A stretch of DNA of 64,000 nt from Azonexus sp. (GCF_030824335.1 NZ_JAVBXX010000007.1:186001-250000), one strand, 5' to 3'. Counted from the stretch's first letter, positions 34,512-44,256 are shown. Numbers and translations are program-made. The notes: a model not told the origin generated them from the letters alone.

Positions 34512-34919
34512 TTAGGTCGAGTGAGATACCGATGGCACGTCAAACAACAGTACGATTTTGTCGATATCTTCCTGCAGCACCAAGGCACGTAAGCCATTCA
34601 ACCGAGTGCGGGCGGCAAGCAGGGGGGGCAGGGGATGGATGCTGGCGACTGGTAGTGCCTGTAGTTCGACCGGGCCGGCAACCAGGATTTTTCTGTCTTC
34701 AGCAGCGATTTGTTTGATATCCAGCCACTGAGCAGCGGTGGGCGGGCTGTTGTCTGGCGGTAGTCCAAGCAAGGCTGCAATATGCCCTTCCTGCTCATTC
34801 GTGGCACTTTGTCCTGCCGGGCGAGCACCGCGCACGCACCTGGCTTCGAAGCCGAGGCGCCATCCTCCGGCCGAAAAGACGACCACATCCAGAGTGTCGC
34901 AGGATTCTGTTTCGCTCAT
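34512..34919 (-). CDS. CheW-like or degenerate scaffold protein, last gene of chemosensory operon
   Basis: A 135-residue protein whose beginning VVVFSAGGWRLGFEARCVRGARPA and end GLRALVLQEDIDKIVLLFDV resemble the two beta-barrel halves of CheW, though shortened and weakly conserved. Its ATG overlaps the cheW stop (ATGA), so it is coupled to the operon. The Wsp pathway has two CheW proteins, and this may be the second one. The match is weak. Confidence 0.6.
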   Translation of the reverse strand: MSETESCDTLDVVVFSAGGWRLGFEARCVRGARPAGQSATNEQEGHIAALLGLPPDNSPPTAAQWLDIKQIAAEDRKILVAGPVELQALPVASIHPLPPLLAARTRLNGLRALVLQEDIDKIVLLFDVPSVSHST

Positions 34920-35428
34920 CCCAGCCCGCGTGCGTAGTCGGAAAACATCTTGTCCAGGTCGAGTACGGCAACGGGTTGTTCCTGAAACTTGAGCACGCCA
35001 AGCACCAGAGCTCGCATATGCTCAGGGAGTGTTGCCGGTGGTGGCTGGATACTGCTTTGTGGCAAATCCACGACGTCGACCATACGATCCACCCGAATGC
35101 CACTGCTCATGCCGCCGCCGTGCCCGAGCAGGATGGATGAAGTGCGGGAGGCCGTGCTTTCCGGCAGGTGCAGCATTTCATGTGGACGAATGACTGATTC
35201 GATGTCACCCCGGACATTGATAACACCTTCGAGCGAAGCAGGGCTGCCGGGAACGAAAAAGACATCGGCCTGGGCAAGAATTTCGCGGATACGTTCACCG
35301 TGAAAGGCAAAATACTGGTCACCCAGCGCAAAAATGACCAGTTTGACTGCCGGTTCATCAACATTGACGATATCTTGTCTGGCTTCGCGCCGTTGGCTGA
35401 GTACCTGGTCAAGCGTCGTTTCGCTCAT
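34916..35428 (-). CDS. cheW: CheW chemosensory adaptor
   Basis: A 170-residue CheW protein linking the receptor to the CheA kinase. VIFALGDQYFAFHGERIREIL is the first CheW barrel segment, and GVINVRGDIESVIRPHEML plus AVLDLDKMFSDY the second. ATG 35428 has AGGAG upstream; the TTG start at 35449 was rejected. It is followed by the CheW-like gene with a 4-nt overlap. Confidence 0.9.
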   Translation of the reverse strand: MSETTLDQVLSQRREARQDIVNVDEPAVKLVIFALGDQYFAFHGERIREILAQADVFFVPGSPASLEGVINVRGDIESVIRPHEMLHLPESTASRTSSILLGHGGGMSSGIRVDRMVDVVDLPQSSIQPPPATLPEHMRALVLGVLKFQEQPVAVLDLDKMFSDYARGLG

Positions 35429-35438
35429 GGGCTGGCTC

Positions 35439-37118
35439 CTAATCGACAACTACGCAGTTGCGGCCGCTGCGCTTGGCTTCGTAAAGCGCCTTGTCGGCTG
35501 CACCGCGCAGCAATTCCAAGCGCAGATGCGCGGGGTAGCTGGCAATGCCGGCGCTGAATGTGCAGTGAAATTCGCCGCTAGCTGAATGGAACATGACCCG
35601 ACTGAAGTCGTCACGGAGTTCATTGACCAATTTTGCAGCCTCCTCAATCGCCACATCGGCCAGAATGATGGCAAATTCTTCGCCACCGTAGCGACCGACG
35701 ACGTCCGAGTTACGCAGACGTTGCTGCAGCACGCGCGATAGCGCCAGAATGACCTGGTCGCCAACCGGGTGACCGTGGGTATCGTTGACCGATTTGAAGC
35801 GGTCGATGTCGATCATCACGAAACATAGCGAACCATTTTCGCGTTTCGCCGTAGCAATGGCACTGCCCAGCAGTTGCGTGGTTGTGGTGTGATTGAACAG
35901 GCCGGTCAGGCTATCGCGTGCCATCAAGGAGCGCAGCGTACGCATCCGCTCGGCGCGGATTGCCACGGCAGCCACGAGGTCTTCCGGAATCACAGGCTTG
36001 GTCAGGAAGCCTTCTGCGCCGATGCGCATGGCGGAAAACTGTTTTTGCCGATCGGTTTCGGATGACAGGTAAACAATGGGCAGGCCAACGTAATCCGGCA
36101 TCTGGCGGACGATTTTTGCCAGATCCCGACCATTGCATTCCGGCATATACATGTCCATCAACACAATATCGGGGCGAAACTCCTTCAATACATCAAGCAC
36201 ACGGGTCGGTTCGCTCAACTGGTAGGTAACCATGCCGGCTTCCTGCAGAATGATGCCGTGATAGCTGGCAATTTCCGGTTCGTCGTCGACGATGAGAATG
36301 CGATAGCGTTCATGCTGCTGTTGCCGGGTCAGTTCATCCAGCATGGCCACCAGCTCCAGGGGACGTGCTGGTTTGTGGAAATAGGCTTCGCCGCCGGATT
36401 GAACGGCAGCCAGACGGGCGGCAAAATCGTCGCGGGCGGAAAGGACAATCGCCGGTACGGCCTTGCCGGTTTCCTGGCGCAAGGTAGCCAGCATCTCGGT
36501 ACCGGCACATTGCCCATGCGGAAAATTGATGTCCATGATGATCGCATCAGGCCGCCGCGCCAGAACCGCATCGTGAAGGTTTTGCGGCTCGGTGAAGGTA
36601 ACGGCTTCGTAGCCGAAGCAGGCAAGCTGGCTGGCCAGTTGCTCTAGCGTCAGGACCTCATCATCACAAATATAGACAACACTGCCGCGCGTGCCTGTGT
36701 CTTCTGGCATTGCCGTTGGCATGGTAAAGCTGGGTTCGTCCTTGATGGCATCACCACCCTCGGGTGAGCAAAGAACTCCGGCAATCATCTCGACGTAGTC
36801 GAGCGATTCCGTCAGTTTTTCCTGCCACTTCTCTGGCATGGCCTTGGCAGGGACTTCAAGCAGTTCACCGGCCAGGTCTTCGCCATGTGCGGCTGCGGTG
36901 CCGAGGTCACGAAAGCCGAAAGAGCGACCAGTACCTTTCAGGCTGTGCAGGAATCGATGTAATTCGACTGCTGCGCCATGGTCGGCCGGTTCGGCCTTCA
37001 GGCGTTCCAGCGTAGCCTTGGCCTGAGCCACCCGCATCGGCAACTGTTCAAGGAAAGTCGCACGCAGCTTGGCAATTTTGTCGCGTGCGCTCAGTGGTTT
37101 ATTTCCAGCGTCGGTCAT
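35439..37118 (-). CDS. HPt-REC-REC-GGDEF diguanylate cyclase (WspR-like output)
   Basis: A 559-residue protein. An HPt domain comes first (His58 in RFLHSLKGTGRSF), then REC1 at about 146-262 (phospho-Asp in DAIIMDINFP), REC2 at about 271-390 (DIVLMDMYMP), and a GGDEF domain from 395 with active-site GGEEF. The RNSD five residues before it is an intact inhibitory I-site. It should make c-di-GMP when phosphorylated by the operon's CheA. The extra HPt and REC modules go beyond the single-REC WspR. Confidence 0.92.
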   Translation of the reverse strand: MTDAGNKPLSARDKIAKLRATFLEQLPMRVAQAKATLERLKAEPADHGAAVELHRFLHSLKGTGRSFGFRDLGTAAAHGEDLAGELLEVPAKAMPEKWQEKLTESLDYVEMIAGVLCSPEGGDAIKDEPSFTMPTAMPEDTGTRGSVVYICDDEVLTLEQLASQLACFGYEAVTFTEPQNLHDAVLARRPDAIIMDINFPHGQCAGTEMLATLRQETGKAVPAIVLSARDDFAARLAAVQSGGEAYFHKPARPLELVAMLDELTRQQQHERYRILIVDDEPEIASYHGIILQEAGMVTYQLSEPTRVLDVLKEFRPDIVLMDMYMPECNGRDLAKIVRQMPDYVGLPIVYLSSETDRQKQFSAMRIGAEGFLTKPVIPEDLVAAVAIRAERMRTLRSLMARDSLTGLFNHTTTTQLLGSAIATAKRENGSLCFVMIDIDRFKSVNDTHGHPVGDQVILALSRVLQQRLRNSDVVGRYGGEEFAIILADVAIEEAAKLVNELRDDFSRVMFHSASGEFHCTFSAGIASYPAHLRLELLRGAADKALYEAKRSGRNCVVVD

Positions 37119-37134
37119 GTATTCATGGCCTGTG

Positions 37135-37503
37135 TCATGCTTTGCCGTAGCGCGTCAGTACGTCGTTCAGCAGCTGTGGCAGGCTTTCTTCCAGCGTGAA
37201 GTCCTTGAGCAGACAGCCATCGAGCCGTGGTTCCTGACGCAGCAAGCCCTCCGGTTCATCACCGGTGAGCAGGATGAAGGGCAGCGTATTGCCTTGTTCG
37301 CGCAGTTCGCGGAACAGGTCGATGCCACTGATCATCGGCATGTTCATGTCGCTGATCACCATTTCGATATCGGGATTGGCATTGAGCTTGTCGGCCGCCT
37401 CGATACCATCTTCGGCCAGCACTACGTCATGGCCCATTTCTTCAATGACCGCACCGGTCATTTCAGCCGCCATTGCATCGTCGTCTACTACCAATATCTT
37501 CAT
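37135..37503 (-). CDS. Stand-alone receiver protein (CheY-like)
   Basis: A 122-residue receiver domain: MKILVVDDDAMAAEMTG (acidic pocket), VISDMNMPMISGIDL with the phospho-Asp, LLTGDE and a C-terminal LKDFTLEESLPQLL in place of the usual KPF Lys segment. No output domain. It sits between the CheA hybrid and the diguanylate cyclase, so it may act as a phosphate sink or shuttle. Confidence 0.88.
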   Translation of the reverse strand: MKILVVDDDAMAAEMTGAVIEEMGHDVVLAEDGIEAADKLNANPDIEMVISDMNMPMISGIDLFRELREQGNTLPFILLTGDEPEGLLRQEPRLDGCLLKDFTLEESLPQLLNDVLTRYGKA

Positions 37504-37526
37504 GTCTCTTGTCCTTTTTCTTTGCT

Positions 37527-39767
37527 TTAACCCAACAACGCGCGCAGCGTATCGACCAGACCGCTTTGATCGAAGTCACCCTTGACGATGTAGGCATCCG
37601 CTCCAACCTGCACACCACGGCGTTTGTCTTCTTCCTTCTCGCGCGACGTGATGATGATGATCGGTTTGCTGCGATATTTTTCTTCCTGGCGCAGTCGTGC
37701 CGTCAGGGTGAATCCATCCATGTTGGGCATTTCCACGTCAGTCAGCACTGCATCGAAATCACCATCCATGGCCTTGCGCAAACCGTCCAGACCATCTTCG
37801 GCCAGCGTGACATGGTAACCGTAGGCCTCCAGTACGTCCTTTTCGATTTCGCGCGTATTCAGCGAATCGTCCACCACCAGTACCCGGTAATGGCTTTCTT
37901 CGGTATGGCTTGCCGCCTCCACGCGTACTGCCTGAGTCCGGGCGCGCCGGGCCATTTCGAGCAGCGCCGGTGCGTGCAGCACGCTGACCAGTTCGTTCTT
38001 GCCGGTGGTGACGACGCCGGAAACCAGCGGCAGACGTCGCATGTGTTCCGGCAGGGGCTTGATCACCATGTCGCGCTCGTCGAGCAATTCATCGACCTGC
38101 ACGGCGATTTTTTCGTTCCGCACCCGCAGCACCAGAAGCAGCATGCCGAGATCGTTTTTGCTCCGGTTTGCGCTGTCGACCGCAGAATTCAAGTGGGCCG
38201 GAATGCGTAACAGTTCGGACAGTGGGACAACCGGCACGAATTCGTTGCGGATGATCACGGCGTTGCGCTCGGCGACCGTCAGCATGGCGCTGCTCGGCAA
38301 ACGCAGCAATTCTCCGACGTATTGGGCGGTGAAGCCGAAGGGCAGCCCGTCGACCTCCACCAGCAGTACCCGCATCACGGCCAGCGACAGCGGCAGGCGC
38401 AGTGAGAAGGTGGTGCCGGCGCCCAGGCGGGTTTCGACATTCACGACACCTTGCAGGTCGTCGAGAATGGCCTGCTTGACCACATCCATCCCGACGCCGC
38501 GCCCGGACATGTCGGTGATGATGCTGTTGGTCGAGAATCCGGGCAGGAAAATCAGGTCGATGGCTTCCTGATCGCTCAGCGCTGCGCCTTTTTCCGCACT
38601 GATCATGCCTTTCTTGACCGCCTTTTCGCGTACCGCGGCGAGCGGGATGCCGCCACCGTCGTCGCTGACGTCAATGACCACCCAGCTGCCATCCTGGCGG
38701 GCCGACAGGGTCAGTTTGCCTTGGGCTGGCTTGCCGGCAGCAAGGCGGGTTTCCGGTGTTTCCAGACCGTGGTCGATGGCATTGCGGATCAGGTGAATGA
38801 TCGGGTCGGCGAGTTTATCGATCATCTGCCGGTCGAGCTCAATCTCTGTGCCGATGACGGCGCATTCCACTTGCTTGCCGAGCGACCTGGCCAGTTCGCG
38901 GACCATCCGGGCAGCGGGTTCGAACACGATGGAGAGTGGCAGCATGCGCATCAGCAGCGTCTTGTCGTGCAGTTCATCCATCAGGGCTTCCTGAGCCTGG
39001 ACGTCGTCCTTGAGCAACTGGGCGAACTGGTGCAGATGGCTGGCCGCGTCCGGACCGGCGTTCTCGCTGAGATCACGTTCGATGCCACCGATGTCGAGCA
39101 GGCGCTGGCGCATCCGGGCGTGACTGGAAACCACTTCGCCCATCAGCTTGATCAGTTCATCTAGCTTGCTTAGGCGAACACGCACGGTTTCTGCCGTCTT
39201 CAGCTTGGGTTCGCCCAGGGGGGGCGGTGGCGCCGGCTTTGTTTGGGCGGGCAGAATCGCGGGTATATGGGGGGGAATTGGCTGGTTTGGTTTGTCGACC
39301 GCAGAATTGGCCTGATTTGGCTCGTTGACCGCAGGAGTGACTGCGTCTGGTGTGCTGGGTAACTGGCTCAACTGTCCGGCGCAAGCCTGCGTCAGGGCCG
39401 CGCACAAGATATCGTCCGGTGCGGGCAGGGCAGTTACATCATTGTTCTCGGCCAGCGTGTCAACCAGTCCGGATAGTGCATCGACGGCGCGATAGAGCAA
39501 TTGTCCCAGCGTCGGGCTGAATTGCAGACTGCCGTCGCGCAGCCCGCCCATCACGTCTTCGAGCTTGTGTGCCGTTTCGGTGATGGTGACCAGTTTGAGC
39601 ATCCGCGAGGAGCCTTTGATGGTGTGTGCCGAACGGAAAATCGTATTGATGACTTCCGCATCGCCACTGCCGGACTCCAGCGTAGACAGCCCATCGTTCA
39701 GACGATTGATATGGTCGCGCGCTTCCTCGATGAAGCGGATGACGAATTTCTTGATATCGATGGCCAT
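37527..39767 (-). CDS. cheA: CheA-REC hybrid histidine kinase (WspE-like)
   Basis: A 746-residue kinase. The N-terminal HPt has His48 in FRSAHTIKGSSRM; a proline/glutamine-rich linker follows at about 130-190; the dimerisation/HATPase part shows HLIRNAIDHGLE and VSDDGGGIPL and GRGVGMDVV; a CheW-like regulatory domain comes next; a receiver closes the protein (RVLVVDDSLNTREIE, DAVLTDVEMPNMDG). HPt-CheA-REC is the WspE arrangement. The linker contains a tandem 30-bp DNA duplication. It is central in the operon, between cheR and the lone REC. Confidence 0.93.
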   Translation of the reverse strand: MAIDIKKFVIRFIEEARDHINRLNDGLSTLESGSGDAEVINTIFRSAHTIKGSSRMLKLVTITETAHKLEDVMGGLRDGSLQFSPTLGQLLYRAVDALSGLVDTLAENNDVTALPAPDDILCAALTQACAGQLSQLPSTPDAVTPAVNEPNQANSAVDKPNQPIPPHIPAILPAQTKPAPPPPLGEPKLKTAETVRVRLSKLDELIKLMGEVVSSHARMRQRLLDIGGIERDLSENAGPDAASHLHQFAQLLKDDVQAQEALMDELHDKTLLMRMLPLSIVFEPAARMVRELARSLGKQVECAVIGTEIELDRQMIDKLADPIIHLIRNAIDHGLETPETRLAAGKPAQGKLTLSARQDGSWVVIDVSDDGGGIPLAAVREKAVKKGMISAEKGAALSDQEAIDLIFLPGFSTNSIITDMSGRGVGMDVVKQAILDDLQGVVNVETRLGAGTTFSLRLPLSLAVMRVLLVEVDGLPFGFTAQYVGELLRLPSSAMLTVAERNAVIIRNEFVPVVPLSELLRIPAHLNSAVDSANRSKNDLGMLLLVLRVRNEKIAVQVDELLDERDMVIKPLPEHMRRLPLVSGVVTTGKNELVSVLHAPALLEMARRARTQAVRVEAASHTEESHYRVLVVDDSLNTREIEKDVLEAYGYHVTLAEDGLDGLRKAMDGDFDAVLTDVEMPNMDGFTLTARLRQEEKYRSKPIIIITSREKEEDKRRGVQVGADAYIVKGDFDQSGLVDTLRALLG
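39294..39333 (-). repeat. Tandem duplication with two TGCGGTCRAC words in the cheA linker
   Basis: The 10-mer occurs twice 30 bp apart, within about 30-bp units that encode PAVNEPNQA and SAVDKPNQP. It shows that the interdomain linker grew by local duplication around the word. Confidence 0.6.
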
Positions 39768-39770
39768 GGC

Positions 39771-41243
39771 TTATTTTTGCCCCGCCGGAAGCTTGCCAGC
39801 AGGTAGCTTGGCCAGTTGATGTTCGCACAGGAAACGCACCTCGCTGGCTGGCAGGCCGAGGGGAATATGTCGGATGCCGGTATCCGGTTCACTGCCAGAG
39901 AGCAATTGGACGACCACCCGATAAGCGCGGCGGGCCAGTTCCTGTTCGCCGCTGTGACGGTACAGGTCGGCAAGATAGTAGTGGGCTGGCCAGCATTCAT
40001 GTCGCGTATAGGCAGCCTGCTTGAAACAGCGGATCGATTCAGTGGTCTGTTTGCGCCATTTTGCCGCCAGACCGAGCAGCAACAAGGCGTCAATCGACCA
40101 GGTGTCAGCAGCCAGTACCCGCTGGGCCAATGCTTCGGCGGCGCCAAAATCCTTGCGGTTGATCAGTACGTAAGCTTTGAGCAGACGGGCTGCGGCATGT
40201 CCGGGGTCTATGCTGAGTACGGCATCAAGTTGGGGCAGGGCTTCGTCGTAGCGCTTGTCGCAAGTCAGTTGGCGAGCCAGTTCAAAATCGCCGACTGGCA
40301 AGGTGGAAATAGGGGGGGCTATGGGCAGTGGCGTTAGCGGAACGGCTGATGGGATTGCCAGCGGGGCAGGTGGCAGCGGTGCGGTCAATGCATCAAACGC
40401 CGGGCGCGCTACCGGAATGCTGGCAGCCGGCAGGGGGGGCTTGCCTTTGACGAAGTAGAACAGGCCGTTTTCTTCTACCTGCGGCAATACACCGAGGTCG
40501 TTGGCCAAGGTTTCTGCGGTGCCGATAACCAGGATGCCATCGTCTTTCATCAGCGAGGCCAGGTTGCGCTGGATGATCTTGCGCGTTGGCGTATCGAAAT
40601 AAATCGAGACGTTGCGGAAGAAAATGATGTCGAAGTCATGCAAGGCCGGTGGAAATTCGCTGGCCAGCAGATTCAATTCGTGGAAGCTGACCAGACTCCT
40701 GACCTGTTCCTTGAGCACCCGGCCCCAACGATCCTTGTCGAAATAGCGCTGCTTGATTTCCTCCGGTACGCCGCGAAACGAAAAATCGGTATAGCGGGCA
40801 TTCCTCGCCTTGGTCAGCACGGTACTGTCAATGTCGCCGCCAGCGAAAGCGAACAATTGCCCCACGCTGGTGCCGTATTTGTCGAGCAGCGCCATAGCCA
40901 GCGAATAAGGCTCTTCGCCTGACGAGCAACCGGCAGAAAGAATGCGTACCGGTGTCTTGCCATCATGTGCTGCGAGGAAACGCGGCGCCAGATGATCGAC
41001 CAGCAGGCGGATTTGCTCCGGTTCGCGGAAGAAATAGGTTTCGTTGATGGTGAGCAGATTCACCAGCTCCTGGAACTCGCCGTCGTTGCCTTGCAGCATG
41101 GCGTAATAAGCCATCGAGGCGAGGGCATGCACCGCCATCCGTTCCTTCAGGGCATGGGCCAGCTTGTCCGTGCTGTCGCCTTCGAATAGCAGGCCGCAGC
41201 GTTCCTTGATCAAGACCTTGAAGGGTGAAAGATCGAAGCTCAT
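39771..41243 (-). CDS. cheR: CheR methyltransferase with C-terminal TPRs (WspC-like)
   Basis: A 490-residue receptor methylase. The CheR N-terminal helical domain and SAM fold are visible (NETYFFREPEQI, ILSAGCSSGEEPYSLAM, FFRNVSIYFD). Residues from about 325 form tetratricopeptide repeats (YDEALPQLDAVLSIDPGHAAA, ALLLLGLAAKWRKQ, ARRAYRVVVQLLSG). TPR-bearing CheR proteins are typical of Wsp-type and Frz-like systems. It overlaps cheB by 4 nt. Confidence 0.93.
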   Translation of the reverse strand: MSFDLSPFKVLIKERCGLLFEGDSTDKLAHALKERMAVHALASMAYYAMLQGNDGEFQELVNLLTINETYFFREPEQIRLLVDHLAPRFLAAHDGKTPVRILSAGCSSGEEPYSLAMALLDKYGTSVGQLFAFAGGDIDSTVLTKARNARYTDFSFRGVPEEIKQRYFDKDRWGRVLKEQVRSLVSFHELNLLASEFPPALHDFDIIFFRNVSIYFDTPTRKIIQRNLASLMKDDGILVIGTAETLANDLGVLPQVEENGLFYFVKGKPPLPAASIPVARPAFDALTAPLPPAPLAIPSAVPLTPLPIAPPISTLPVGDFELARQLTCDKRYDEALPQLDAVLSIDPGHAAARLLKAYVLINRKDFGAAEALAQRVLAADTWSIDALLLLGLAAKWRKQTTESIRCFKQAAYTRHECWPAHYYLADLYRHSGEQELARRAYRVVVQLLSGSEPDTGIRHIPLGLPASEVRFLCEHQLAKLPAGKLPAGQK

Positions 41244-42328
41244 ACCGTGCTGCCAAAGACAAATGGATTGGCCAGCCGGAGCATTTCGGCGGCAATTTCG
41301 TCGACCCCCAAGACGCGATAGACCGCGCCAGATTCGATGGCAACCCGGTTCATGCCATAAATCACCGAACTGCTTTCATCCTGGCCGAGTGTCATGCCAC
41401 CCCGTTCGTGGATTCGCGCCATGCCTTTGGCACCATCGCTGCCCATGCCGGTCAGGATGATGCCGACGGCCTGATGGCCGAATACCTCGGCAACGGCGCC
41501 CAGCAATACGTCGCAGCTTGGCCGGTAGACATCCAGCGGGCCGCGTTCGAGCAGCGCCACGCGCCGGGTTGGTGTGATGCTGAAATGACGTTCGGATGGG
41601 GAAATATGGATGACCCCAGCCTGTAGTAGTTCGCCCTCGGCCACCATCCGTACCGGCAGTTTGCACAAACGTCCCAGCCATTCGGCCATGCCGCCGGCAA
41701 AACCGTCTGAAATGTGCTGGGCAATGACGACCGGGCAGGGAAAGTCGGCAGGCAGAGCCGGCAATATTTGCGCTAGCGCTTGCGGGCCTCCCGTAGAGGA
41801 GGCAATGGCGAAAACGCGGGGATAGACGGTAGCGCTGATGCCGGCTGGTGATGGGCTGACCCCGGTTACGGCCGACTCAAGGCTGCTCGGGCTGGCCGGA
41901 AGCGGGGGCAACAGCGGCGCCTTGCGTGGCCGCATGCGGGTAATGACGGAAACGCCGGCCAGCAGGCGAACCTTGGCAACGAATTCAGCCGCTTTTTCCG
42001 GTGAGTAATCCGGTTTGCTGACTACTTCCAGAGCGCCGCGACTGACTGCATCAAGCGCATTGGCCGCATCGGCGACACTGCTCACGACAAGAATGGGAAC
42101 CGCCTTGCTGCACATGATTTCCTCGATCGCTTCGAGGCCGTTCATGAGCGGCATTTCCAGGTCCATGGTGATGATGCTGGGTTTCAGTTCGCGCGCCAGT
42201 TCGACTGCCTGGCGACCGTTCATGGCTTCGCCAACGACCTCCATGTCGCCTTCGCCTTCCAGGAAATCGCGTAGCAGCCCGCGCGCCAGGCTGCTGTCAT
42301 CCGCGATTACGACACGTATCTTGCCCAT
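41240..42328 (-). CDS. cheB: CheB protein-glutamate methylesterase (WspF-like)
   Basis: A 362-residue protein with an N-terminal REC domain (VVIADDSSLARGLLRDFL, IITMDLEMPLMNGL) and a C-terminal methylesterase with the serine site AIASSTGGPQAL, the His in VIAQHISDGF and Asp in LTGMGSDGAKGM. It demethylates the receptor and resets signalling. It lies between the receptor gene (11-nt gap) and cheR. Confidence 0.94.
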   Translation of the reverse strand: MGKIRVVIADDSSLARGLLRDFLEGEGDMEVVGEAMNGRQAVELARELKPSIITMDLEMPLMNGLEAIEEIMCSKAVPILVVSSVADAANALDAVSRGALEVVSKPDYSPEKAAEFVAKVRLLAGVSVITRMRPRKAPLLPPLPASPSSLESAVTGVSPSPAGISATVYPRVFAIASSTGGPQALAQILPALPADFPCPVVIAQHISDGFAGGMAEWLGRLCKLPVRMVAEGELLQAGVIHISPSERHFSITPTRRVALLERGPLDVYRPSCDVLLGAVAEVFGHQAVGIILTGMGSDGAKGMARIHERGGMTLGQDESSSVIYGMNRVAIESGAVYRVLGVDEIAAEMLRLANPFVFGSTV

Positions 42329-42339
42329 GGCGGCAGGCG

Positions 42340-44256
42340 TCAGTCTTTGTCGCTAAGCTTGAACTGTCCAACCAGTTCTTCCAGTCGTGCCGAAAGTCCG
42401 GACATTTCCTTGCTGATCTGGGAAATACGGGTGATCGAATGCGCCGTATGCGAACTGGCGGTGACAATTTCACGTAGCGCAACGACCACCTGGTTGCTGG
42501 CCGTTTTCTGTTGTTGCGTCGATAGCGAGATCTGCTGCGCCGCGCTGGTGGTGTGGGTGGCGGCATTAACGATCTCGCCCAGTCGGTCGGCGGTGTTGGC
42601 GCTGGCCGCTGTGCCGGCGGAGATGCCGGCAGCACCCTTTTCGGAGGTGATGACGAGGCGGCTGATCGAATCCTGAATCTCGCTGATCTTGGCTTCGATT
42701 TCGCTGGTCGAGTCGGTCACACTATCAGCAAGTCGGCGGATTTCGCCGGCTACCACCGAGAAGCGCTTGCCTGCTTCGCCCGCGCTGGAAGCTTCCAGCG
42801 CTGCATTGAAGGCAATCAGCTTGGTCTGGTCAGCCACCGCATTGATGATTTCCATGACCTTGCTGATCTGCTTGGACTTGGCGCCCAGATCGACGATTTC
42901 CTGCAGGCTATGCTGATTGTCGCTGCGGATGTCAGCCATCCGGCCGAGTACCGTCTGCATTGCTTCGGAGCCTTTGCGGCTGCCTTCCAGCGTCTGGTTG
43001 GCGATATCGACGACAGATTTGGAATGATCGGCAATTTGGGTCGAAGAGGCCGACAATTCTTCCATGGTCGACGTAATTTCGGCCACCGAAGACGACATTT
43101 CGGTCGATGTGGCGGCTTGACCTTCTACCGCGCCGGCAATTTCCTGGGCTGCGGCATGGACTTTGGCGGCATTGGCGCCCACCTCGGCGGCCAGATCGTG
43201 CAGCTTGCGGCGCATTTCGCGCGTGGCACGGGCCAGGTCGGCGATTTCGTCGCTGCCTTCGAGCGGTATGTCGGCCGACAAGTCGCCTTGGGCAACACGA
43301 TTGACGCCATTGACGACAGTCGCGATACGGCGTACCAGATGACGGGCAATCAGCATGGCCAGTCCCAGGCCGACGATGATGGAGAGGATACCGATCAGCA
43401 GCGCATTGGTCCGCGCCGTACTCAAAGTCGCCTGATAGCTGCTGCTGTCCATGGCAATTTCAATCACACCGATGGCCTTGCCGGAAAAATCAGTGACAGC
43501 AGCGGCGTACACCGCGTTGAGCTTGCCGTTGATTTCGCGATGATCGAGTTGCGGCTCGCCGTGCATGGCTTTTTTCAGCAGATCGGTGCTGAGCAGGGGT
43601 TCCTTGCCGAAGGTTGCCGCCATGGTGGTGAAGCTGTCGCGGTCGAGAATGTGCAGGCCGGCATCAACGCCATTCTGCATTTTGAAGTTGTCAAAGAAGC
43701 CTTGGCCAAAACTCATCCCGAATTCAACCGAGCCGATATGTTTGCCGGCATGGAAAACCGGCACCATGCCACGGGCGCCCAGACCGGCGACACCGCCCTC
43801 AAGGCCACGCGTCGGTTTCTGATTTTTGTTGGTGGCGATCACGGTATGGCGGAAAGACGAGAGGTCATCGCCGAATTTTTCCGGCTTGTGTACCCGGAAG
43901 AAAGACGTGGCAGGCGGGGTATGAAATTGAAACTGTTCTACGCCGTATTCCTTGGCCAGGTGCTTGAAGCCGGGGGAGAAAAGCTCGGTCAGCGCCTTGC
44001 GGTCATCCGTATCGAATTTGCTCTGAACCAGCGGGATATTCGCGACTAGCGAACTCATTGCTTCGCCCAGTCGGCTTTCGGCGGCAATGGCGTTGTTGAT
44101 CGCCTTGAGGTGTGCATCGAGCGCACTGCGTTCGGCCTCGCGCACCAGGCTGTTCATGCTGTTCAGGTTGGTGAAGGTGAGTACCATGCCGATACTGGCG
44201 ATGGCTGCACCCATGACCACCGTGATCTTGGCCCACAAACGCAAGTTATGGAACAT
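42340..44256 (-). CDS. Methyl-accepting chemotaxis receptor with periplasmic Cache-like domain (WspA-like)
   Basis: A 638-residue receptor with TM1 at about 10-31, a large periplasmic domain (to about 280), TM2 at about 285-310, HAMP (RRIATVVNGVNRVAQGDLSADI) and a signalling hairpin with ADQTKLIAFNAALEASSAGEAGKRFSVVA. It lacks a C-terminal CheR-tethering pentapeptide. ATG 44256 follows AAGGG by 8 nt; the GTG at 44265 overlaps that site. It heads the chemosensory operon. Confidence 0.92.
   Translation of the reverse strand: MFHNLRLWAKITVVMGAAIASIGMVLTFTNLNSMNSLVREAERSALDAHLKAINNAIAAESRLGEAMSSLVANIPLVQSKFDTDDRKALTELFSPGFKHLAKEYGVEQFQFHTPPATSFFRVHKPEKFGDDLSSFRHTVIATNKNQKPTRGLEGGVAGLGARGMVPVFHAGKHIGSVEFGMSFGQGFFDNFKMQNGVDAGLHILDRDSFTTMAATFGKEPLLSTDLLKKAMHGEPQLDHREINGKLNAVYAAAVTDFSGKAIGVIEIAMDSSSYQATLSTARTNALLIGILSIIVGLGLAMLIARHLVRRIATVVNGVNRVAQGDLSADIPLEGSDEIADLARATREMRRKLHDLAAEVGANAAKVHAAAQEIAGAVEGQAATSTEMSSSVAEITSTMEELSASSTQIADHSKSVVDIANQTLEGSRKGSEAMQTVLGRMADIRSDNQHSLQEIVDLGAKSKQISKVMEIINAVADQTKLIAFNAALEASSAGEAGKRFSVVAGEIRRLADSVTDSTSEIEAKISEIQDSISRLVITSEKGAAGISAGTAASANTADRLGEIVNAATHTTSAAQQISLSTQQQKTASNQVVVALREIVTASSHTAHSITRISQISKEMSGLSARLEELVGQFKLSDKD

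Noticed and set aside
42553..44049. 498-codon plus-strand frame
   Set aside because: Antisense to the chemoreceptor; receptor motifs are clear on the other strand.
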